Below are positions 36,513-41,674 of a stretch of DNA of 41,674 bases, one piece after another. The notes under the pieces were generated by a model. That model made no database searches. It worked only from the letters and a program-made list of their open reading frames with translations, and was not told where the DNA came from. This DNA comes from a virus: positions 1-41,674 of the IMG/VR virus record IMGVR_UViG_3300042544_002979. The stretch is one strand, 5' to 3'. Numbering within the stretch: position 1 is the first letter of the stretch; each line of letters opens with the position of its first letter. Position numbers and translations under genes: made by a program.

Positions 36513-36884
36513 TTATGTTACCTGTAATGTTATGATTGGACTCTTTGTTGATTGAGAGGAAATATAAAAATCTATTGTGGCTATATCCCTCATAGTTCCC
36601 TGATAAAATTTCAAATCAAAGTATCCACCAAGTTCATAGAACAAAGTGCAATAAGTGTTGATTTGAAAATCTATTTCTTTTTTGATAGAAGTTTCGGAAA
36701 GCTCCAAATTAAAAACTAATTCATCTAAGCTAATTCCAAATTCAGGGTCACCTAAAACTTCTCCTTTGTTGGTTAAAAGAAGCATCTTCAATTGACCTAT
36801 GCAGATCTCGATGGGATCTGTAGTTTCAAGTATTCCTTCTTTATATCCGAAGTCTCCTGGATCTCTATTGTAAATCTCTATCAT
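36513..36884 (-). CDS. Baseplate wedge protein, gp25-like
   Basis: 123 residues against 132 in T4 gp25. The core is ICIGQLKMLLLTNKGEVLGDPEFGISLDELVF (27-58), the signature of the gpW/gp25 family (iL-T-x-x-G-E ... PeFG-x-x-L-x-x-l-F). A two-helix region and a strand-rich C-terminus (ATIDFYISSQSTKSPIITLQV) complete the fold. It starts the baseplate block after the 167-bp spacer, with a GATATATA element 20 bp upstream and no Shine-Dalgarno sequence, and is followed directly by the gp6-like gene. The gp25/gp6 pairing is a near-universal baseplate arrangement, which supports both calls. Confidence 0.9.
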   Translation of the reverse strand: MIEIYNRDPGDFGYKEGILETTDPIEICIGQLKMLLLTNKGEVLGDPEFGISLDELVFNLELSETSIKKEIDFQINTYCTLFYELGGYFDLKFYQGTMRDIATIDFYISSQSTKSPIITLQVT

Positions 36885-37051
36885 TGGGATTTTTTATTTC
36901 CCATTATATATCTACGTTTAGAAACTGGGGTAAACTAATGAATTTTAGTTAAGATTGGGGTTAGGGAACCCTGTATATTAGATTCTTCCCCTGGGAATAT
37001 AAGTAATTCTTTTAGATGGTTTCTAGCAAAAAGGTTTCCTAAATAAAAAAA
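36885..37051. promoter_or_regulatory. 167-bp intergenic spacer with candidate promoter before the baseplate block
   Basis: The longest non-coding stretch in the window. It contains GATATATA on the minus strand (36905-36912) and a small inverted repeat GGGTT-AGGG-AACCC near 36957-36973. It also has a TTCCC-CT-GGGAA dyad near 36986-36997 and AT-rich runs at both ends. Neither dyad has a T-run after it on the minus strand, so a simple intrinsic terminator is not shown. No ORF or RNA gene is evident. Confidence 0.4.
36905..36912 (-). promoter_or_regulatory. GATATATA promoter-like motif upstream of the gp25-like gene
   Basis: Exact octamer on the minus strand, 20 bp upstream of the start at 36884. 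It sits in the only long spacer of the right half, where a promoter for the wedge genes is expected. Confidence 0.4.
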
Positions 37052-37825
37052 TTAATTCCACTGAAGGAAATATGAAGGAGTATTCTCACCATTTATCATT
37101 TCCATTACCTCCTGCATCTCTGCATCTCCCATTGCTTTTATCTCTGAAAAGTTAACTTGAACTCCACCTGGAAGATTATAATTGAAAGCACCAATAACTC
37201 TTGCTAAACTTTGCTTTGCTTTTGCTCTGCAGTATCTGGAGAAAAGTTCATCGTCAAATAACTCATGATCTTCAATTGCAACAAAGCAGCTAACTGCCAC
37301 GGACTTAACATAGTTGTTCGGCCCAGTTCCCACGTTGTTAGGTGATCCTGCAGGATTTCTTCCTAGTATCGTAAGTTTCTTAGTGTTCTTGTTCCATCTG
37401 AATGCAAAAGTTTCTAATAAATAAGCTTTAGCTAAATCGAAATAAGAATACATTACTGTTCTATAAACCAAGTTGTCTCCCATAAAAGGAGATAGAAGAA
37501 GTTCAGAACCAAGAAGTTTTGAACTCCCAAAGTCTCTGTCGGGGTTTCCAGAAACACCAGGATTATTTGCTTCCCTGACATCGAAAACTGTTACAATCTT
37601 ATCCGGAAGTTGAATTTGTCTCGTCTTTAGAAATTCTTGTGTAGAAAAAAGAGTAGAACCTAGAACAAAGAATCTTTGCTCTACCGCATATTGATAGTTA
37701 TCATACATCCAAGCTTTCGCTCTATTGATAATTCTAATTATTTCTTGATCGTTTAAATTGTATGGAAGGGAACAAGATGCGGAAAGATCGTCTTTAATGT
37801 CTTGTATTAATTCTGCTTCAGTCAT
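37052..37825 (-). CDS. Neck/connector-like protein, 257 aa
   Basis: Opens with MTEAELIQDIKDDLSASCSLP and a helix with IIRIINRAKAWMYDNYQYAVEQRFFVL (29-55). It has a beta strand pair IQLPDKIVTVFDVRE (71-85), then LVYRTVMYSYFDLAKAYLLETFAFRWNKNTKKLTILGRNP. The C-terminal part has helices rich in Ala and Arg (FSRYCRAKAKQSLARVIG). This plan (helix, strand pair, helix, long strand, Arg-rich helix) recalls head-tail connector or tail-completion proteins, such as those of the T4 gp13/gp14/gp15 region, but I cannot match a family. It ends at the 167-bp spacer and starts 5 bp after the amidoligase-like gene, so it belongs to that transcript. Other small virion assembly proteins are possible. Confidence 0.45.
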   Translation of the reverse strand: MTEAELIQDIKDDLSASCSLPYNLNDQEIIRIINRAKAWMYDNYQYAVEQRFFVLGSTLFSTQEFLKTRQIQLPDKIVTVFDVREANNPGVSGNPDRDFGSSKLLGSELLLSPFMGDNLVYRTVMYSYFDLAKAYLLETFAFRWNKNTKKLTILGRNPAGSPNNVGTGPNNYVKSVAVSCFVAIEDHELFDDELFSRYCRAKAKQSLARVIGAFNYNLPGGVQVNFSEIKAMGDAEMQEVMEMINGENTPSYFLQWN

Positions 37826-37830
37826 TTTAG

Positions 37831-39249
37831 TTATAGTTTTTTATACTTCCAGTTTTGATCTTTGAAAGATTGAGGTTTATAAAGAGTATTTGAGTCCTTT
37901 AATCTAGAATCGGAAACGAATCTAGCTTTTCTAACGTCATCAAAATCTTTCACCTCTTCAGTTTCTTTAGAAACTTTTGCATTTCTTCCAAGATCTGCCT
38001 TTCTAATTACTCCACCTTTTATATTACAGTCTATGGATTTTCCTGCGCAGTCTATATAACACTCTTCTAAACTATTAGAATATTCAGCAGATGTGTTTTT
38101 AACTTTGCTATTTTCGATTGTATTTCCTGTTAGTAATTGAGAATCTTCTACTTGGCAATTTTTAACTTTACAAGAATAAAGATTGCAATTGATAACTCTA
38201 GATCCTTTGATGTCACAATTAAGAAGGTCAAAATCTGTAATATAAGAAGCATCCCTGCATCTTGCATCTTTTAACTGAAATCTTCCTGTTGAAGTATCAT
38301 AATTAAAGAACCCGTGACGAACTCCCCCTTCTACGATAAGATCAAAAACTTTGTCTCTGATCATAGGGAAATAAGTCTTGATGTTCTCTTCAAATCCTTT
38401 TAGATCCACCAACAAGTGGAAATCTGGATAATTCATGAAGAAAGCTCTAGGATCCGAAAAACTTTTTACTACCTTTGAGTATTCTTTCATCATTTTCTTT
38501 AACGTATCAAGATCTTTCTGTGAATATGTAGATCTTCCGCTGAGAATATTATAAAGATGAATTATGACATAGTCAAGAATTTCTCTAATTTCAGATATTT
38601 TCTTTTGATAATCTCTACCTCCTAAATATCTGATTTCGATATAGCCGTCTTTTAATTTTGTAAAATTAGCTCCGTAATATTTGTCGTCCGGAAGTTTGAA
38701 TAACTTAGGATCAATTGTTGTTAGATCGTCAATAGAAGAGAATCTATTTCTAGGAACTATCTTCTTGATTGACTTTGCATAAACGTTATTCATTCTATTT
38801 CCAAACTTAGAATAGATCATTCCCTCGTCAATTCCTAAAATGAATTGAAGTCTGTCAAGATTTTCCATTCTCATTCCTACATCTTTTCTCATTTTATCAA
38901 AACTGATATTAAACTGAAAAGCACATTTATCATTTGTCCACCCGTTTTCATCTATCCATTTAAGAACTTTGATGAGAACCGGAATTGCTTCGGCATATGG
39001 AAGTGGACCAGTGATAAGCTCGTTCATTTTACTCCCCCCTGAATAATCAGGCTCAAGTTTAAAAACGGATTGGGTAACTGGAATTTTTGAGTGGTATCTA
39101 GACGAAAGTATTACTTTTTTTCCTAATAACTTAGATAGGGATTCCACAATTCTTCCTCTAACCATATTGGAAAAGAATTCGAATTCAAATCCAATTATGG
39201 AAGCATTTAGAGCTTGTAGTCTATCAAAGTGATTTTGGAAATTAGCCAT
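37831..39249 (-). CDS. Amidoligase-like protein with C-terminal Cys-rich beta-helix, 472 aa
   Basis: Residues 1-300 resemble glutamine-synthetase-fold amidoligases (COOH-NH2 ligases): GFEFEF (20-25) as the first strand with acidic metal ligands, ELITGPLP (77-84), CAFQFNIS (109-116) at the place of the usual C-G-x-H-V-H-x motif, YYGANF (191-196) and YIEIRYLGG (203-211) for the typical T-I-E-F-R strand. The normal His of the third motif is replaced, so activity is uncertain. Residues about 328-415 are short repeats (CDIKGSRVINCNLYSCKVKNCQVEDS) of a pentapeptide or beta-helix type, rich in Cys. The family typically makes amide or isopeptide bonds with ATP. The start overlaps the S1-like gene by 8 bp. 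A role in modifying virion or host proteins is inferred. Confidence 0.6.
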   Translation of the reverse strand: MANFQNHFDRLQALNASIIGFEFEFFSNMVRGRIVESLSKLLGKKVILSSRYHSKIPVTQSVFKLEPDYSGGSKMNELITGPLPYAEAIPVLIKVLKWIDENGWTNDKCAFQFNISFDKMRKDVGMRMENLDRLQFILGIDEGMIYSKFGNRMNNVYAKSIKKIVPRNRFSSIDDLTTIDPKLFKLPDDKYYGANFTKLKDGYIEIRYLGGRDYQKKISEIREILDYVIIHLYNILSGRSTYSQKDLDTLKKMMKEYSKVVKSFSDPRAFFMNYPDFHLLVDLKGFEENIKTYFPMIRDKVFDLIVEGGVRHGFFNYDTSTGRFQLKDARCRDASYITDFDLLNCDIKGSRVINCNLYSCKVKNCQVEDSQLLTGNTIENSKVKNTSAEYSNSLEECYIDCAGKSIDCNIKGGVIRKADLGRNAKVSKETEEVKDFDDVRKARFVSDSRLKDSNTLYKPQSFKDQNWKYKKL

Positions 39250-40408
39250 TTACGATGTCTGCAAATATTTTACCCATTACTGGGTCAATCTCATATACTA
39301 AAATACCAACTCTGTCTCCAGGTCTGATATCAGCATCTGAGTCTATTCTTTCTTGTGGTATCATAGCCATCAAACCGGATTCTGGTAATTCAACTAAGCA
39401 ACCATTTTTTCTTCTGTATTTAACAATTGCCGCCATTTCTGAAATTGTTCCTTTTTCAACAGCCTCTTTAATTTCATAAAGCTTAACAATTTTTTCTACA
39501 GGTGCTTCAAAGCTAAGAGTTAGTTTATTGTCTTCTTTAACTTCTCTTACATAGAATTCAATTTCGTCTCCAGGATTGAATCCTTGAACGGTTTGATTTG
39601 GAAATTCCGTTTTATGAATTAGACCAGTGTAAAACTCTTCCCATTCAACAAACAAGCCAAATGAAGAAGATCCGGTAACAGTACCTTGGTACTTCTTAGT
39701 TAAATCTAATTCTTGAATTTTTTGACCTATGATTTTGCTTAGATATTTCTTGTAAGAAACTACGAAAATATCTTTTGGTGCAACATAACCGTCTATCATT
39801 ACATAGATTGTTTTACCTACTAGAGATTCAAAATCTGTAATTTTATTTGCTGCTGCAAGTGATCCAGGAAGGAAACACTTAACACCCGAAATGTCAACTA
39901 AATATCCTCCTTTATTAATTGCTTCAACTTTTGCTGGATAAGCTGTAGAAGCAGATTTAATTTGATCGAAGAATTCATCTTTTAAATTTTGTACATAACA
40001 ATCAACAATTGATCCATAATAAGATCCGTCTATTTCCTTAATTAAAGTTTTAATGGATGTTCCTATCGTAAAATCAAGACCTTGTATTCCTAATTTCTGA
40101 GCATCTTTTCTTTCTTTCTTTAGGTCTAAATAGATTGTTTGACCTGAGTCGGTGTGGGCAAATCCACTATCTTTATCTGTGCTAGTAATTCTGCACGTGT
40201 ATACTTTTCCTTCTTCTAAATCCTTTCCTGATTCTAGATTTCCGGGATTGATTCCTCTATATGAAGCATATAATTCTGCAGCATATTTTTCGTGGGAATA
40301 AATTTTGATGTAGCTTGGGGTTTGGATTTTTTTATTTACGATGAATCCGCTGGGTAGATCCCAGTTAAATGTTTCTGTTTCTTTTTCTAATAGAGAAATT
40401 ACTTGCAT
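39242..40408 (-). CDS. S1-domain (ribosomal protein S1-like) RNA-binding protein, 388 aa
   Basis: Contains three to four OB-fold S1 repeats. A degenerate one lies at about 65-140 (GKVYTCRITSTDKDSGFAHTDSG), a second at about 154-222 (AYPAKVEAINKGGYLVDISGV and FLPGSL), and the clearest at 238-300 (KKYQGTVTGSSSFGLFVEWEE, TGLIHKTEF and the closing PGDEIEFYVREVKEDNKLTLSF). The fourth is at 322-386 (AAIVKYRRKNGCLVELPE, PGDRVGILVYEID). The G-x-V-x-x-x-x-x-F-G-x-F-V and P-G-D motifs are diagnostic of S1. The order resembles a shortened bacterial S1 (which has up to six repeats). It probably binds mRNA or ribosomes. It heads a block with the overlapping amidoligase-like gene and has a GATATATA element 30 bp upstream. 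Confidence 0.85.
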   Translation of the reverse strand: MQVISLLEKETETFNWDLPSGFIVNKKIQTPSYIKIYSHEKYAAELYASYRGINPGNLESGKDLEEGKVYTCRITSTDKDSGFAHTDSGQTIYLDLKKERKDAQKLGIQGLDFTIGTSIKTLIKEIDGSYYGSIVDCYVQNLKDEFFDQIKSASTAYPAKVEAINKGGYLVDISGVKCFLPGSLAAANKITDFESLVGKTIYVMIDGYVAPKDIFVVSYKKYLSKIIGQKIQELDLTKKYQGTVTGSSSFGLFVEWEEFYTGLIHKTEFPNQTVQGFNPGDEIEFYVREVKEDNKLTLSFEAPVEKIVKLYEIKEAVEKGTISEMAAIVKYRRKNGCLVELPESGLMAMIPQERIDSDADIRPGDRVGILVYEIDPVMGKIFADIVNG

Positions 40409-40438
40409 TATTTTTATTGTTTAAAGGGTGATTGAATG

Positions 40439-40446
40439 TATATATC
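40439..40446 (-). promoter_or_regulatory. GATATATA promoter-like motif upstream of the S1-like gene
   Basis: Exact octamer on the minus strand, 30 bp upstream of the start at 40408 and inside the 58-bp gap following the 198-aa gene. Confidence 0.4.
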
Positions 40447-40466
40447 TTCGTAAAATTCTAATTAAA

Positions 40467-41063
40467 TTAGATTAATTTATCTTTTAGATATTTTATTATA
40501 TCTGGTAGTGTTGTTGCCCCTCCTGTCAAAATACCCAACTGAATTTGCAATAATCTGACATCTCTCCTCAGATCCTTTACTTCCGTTTGCAGAGTTACTA
40601 TTTCCTTACGTAAGAAACTTACTTCATCGAGAAGAAAATTCACTTCTAAATACTTAAATAGAATTGGAGAGGTATATCCAGAAACAATTTTTCCATAAAT
40701 TACAGACAATTTTTCGGACGACAATCCTTTATCACTTGGATGATCCACCGGATCAATATCAAAAGGTCCAAAATCTGGATACCCTTCGATTCCACTTGGT
40801 ATAGTTAAAGTTAGAGGATCTTCTTTAAAGAAATATATTTCTGATTTTTGTGTATTCCCGTTCGGCAGAATTTTATCTTTTAGAACGAATTCAACATCTG
40901 GAGAAATTGCTTTCCCGACTTCTTTACCTACAGGATTAACTATTTTTTGATATGAATTTACAGAAGCTATTACCTCTTGATATTCTAAATCTGCTTTTTT
41001 TAACGCATTTGAATACTCAGATTCAAATCTTTCGTATATAATTATAAATTGATCTCTGGTCAT
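40467..41063 (-). CDS. Hypothetical protein with C-terminal coiled coil, 198 aa
   Basis: The first 35 residues are a charged helix (FIIIYERFESEYSNALKKADLEYQEV). A Pro/Asp-rich middle follows (about 85-110, LTIPSGIEGYPDFGPFDIDPVDHP) that may be an extended linker. The C-terminus is a clear coiled coil (about 145-178, LDEVSFLRKEIVTLQTEVKDLRRDVRLLQIQL) with regular Leu/Val heptads. No family is recognised. It is 6 bp downstream of the partial hub-like gene. A tail-hub chaperone or a hub-associated oligomeric component is plausible from the position only. Confidence 0.6.
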   Translation of the reverse strand: MTRDQFIIIYERFESEYSNALKKADLEYQEVIASVNSYQKIVNPVGKEVGKAISPDVEFVLKDKILPNGNTQKSEIYFFKEDPLTLTIPSGIEGYPDFGPFDIDPVDHPSDKGLSSEKLSVIYGKIVSGYTSPILFKYLEVNFLLDEVSFLRKEIVTLQTEVKDLRRDVRLLQIQLGILTGGATTLPDIIKYLKDKLI

Positions 41064-41069
41064 GTTCTA

Positions 41070-41674
41070 TTATAGTTTTGTGATTGGATTAATCCCATCC
41101 CCCTCACCTCCGATGGAAACGGTCTTGGATTTTGTTGTCTCTATCATTGGTGCAGTAATGCTTGTCAGTTGGCTTTGAGCTGCTGCTATCTGTGTATTCA
41201 AAACCGTTAAAGCAGGAATAAGTGGTGAAAATATAGGTATTGCAGAGGTAACTGCAGTTTGAGCAATAGAATAAGTCTGCAAAGCAATCATTACTTCGTT
41301 AAGTCTACTCAATAAGGAATTTAGAGCACTTTCGTTATGATCCCCTAAAACTGCTGGTTGTTTACTTTCGTTTTCTAAACCTAAACTAATCTTTCCATCC
41401 TTGATGTGAATGACATTAGCACCCGGTACTTTAGAATTTGAGTTCAGATAGACCGAACTATCCATTCTGATGTTTAGCATGCTACCACCAAAATCCGAAA
41501 CGAATCCTTTACCGTTTTCTCCCCTGGTGAAAAATAATTTCAATCCAGTATCTCCATTTGAATTAACAGCATCCGTGTCATAAATTAGAGATTGAGCTCC
41601 CTCATAAGAATTAGATATTTCATCTAGCAGAGCTGGGGCAGTTTCTTTCTCAAATTCATAGAATATTTTATAGT
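41070..41674 (-). CDS. Hub/spike-like protein, C-terminal part only (5' end beyond window)
   Basis: The frame is open from the right edge to the stop at 41070, about 201 residues. The first in-window residues are YKIFYEFEKE. No Met codon lies upstream of the TTG at 41543, so this is the tail end of a longer gene and not a 157-aa protein starting there. The middle has a Val/Ile/Lys strand region (NIRMDSSVYLN, VIHIKDGKISLGLENE). Next is QPAVLGDHNESALNSLLSRLNEV, a 'P-x-V-L-G-D' helix entry seen at the C-termini of phage baseplate hub or spike proteins. After it comes a long Ala/Ile/Leu helix and a lysine-rich end. I infer a hub/spike or tail-tip protein; another baseplate protein is possible. 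Confidence 0.5.
   Translation of the reverse strand, partial: YKIFYEFEKETAPALLDEISNSYEGAQSLIYDTDAVNSNGDTGLKLFFTRGENGKGFVSDFGGSMLNIRMDSSVYLNSNSKVPGANVIHIKDGKISLGLENESKQPAVLGDHNESALNSLLSRLNEVMIALQTYSIAQTAVTSAIPIFSPLIPALTVLNTQIAAAQSQLTSITAPMIETTKSKTVSIGGEGDGINPITKL

Noticed and set aside
41070-41543. 157-aa protein starting at 41543
   Set aside because: The codon is TTG, there is no leader signal, and the same frame stays open and protein-like to the right edge, so it is a fragment of a longer gene.

Overview
The window reads as part of the virion-structure region of a large, AT-rich, tailed phage with a contractile (T4-like) tail. The clearest anchors are a gp25-type baseplate wedge protein, a gp6/baseplate-J wedge protein, a tail-tube-fold protein and a PhoH-type ATPase. 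A host in the Bacteroidetes (Bacteroidota) is suggested by three things: almost every start codon lacks a Shine-Dalgarno sequence and has an A/T-rich leader instead; one structural protein begins with PKD domains; and another begins with repeats like those of two-component-regulator beta-propellers. These folds are common in Bacteroidetes surface and sensor proteins. The host call is an inference. The baseplate similarities fit the divergent 'far-T4' kind of phage rather than a close T4 relative.

All genes but one lie on the minus strand, so transcription runs from high to low coordinates. From the right edge: a protein cut by the window with a hub/spike-like C-terminus (41674-41070), a coiled-coil protein, a four-domain S1-like protein (40408-39242), an amidoligase-like protein with a Cys-rich beta-helix tail (39249-37831), and a small connector-like protein. 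After a 167-bp spacer comes the baseplate block: gp25-like, gp6-like, a 190-aa unknown, and a 1,414-aa wedge/tail-protein-I-like giant. Next are the PKD protein (29942-28230) and the propeller protein (28215-24604).

The single plus-strand gene, phoH-like (23921-24607), interrupts this layout. It shares a TTAA stop with the propeller gene. To its left are six large fibre or decoration-type proteins (298, 733, 1,201, 1,976, 494 and 569 aa), including two adjacent paralogous collagen-stalk fibres. Then come a small overlapping pair (88 and 199 aa, the latter membrane-anchored), an 835-aa structural protein, the tube-fold protein, two small unknowns, and finally a very long Gly-X-Y fibre (3215 to beyond position 1). 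That fibre frame is open to the left edge, with nested tandem repeats and a duplicated non-collagen domain.

Most genes abut or overlap by a few bases, so translational coupling is likely. A recurring GATATATA/AATATATA element sits 16-41 bp upstream of six gene starts in the few real intergenic gaps and is the best promoter candidate. The items most worth follow-up are the overlapping S1-like/amidoligase-like pair inside a tail operon, the propeller and PKD virion proteins, and the repeat architecture of the fibre gene. I found no tRNA, rRNA, CRISPR array, insertion sequence or integrase.
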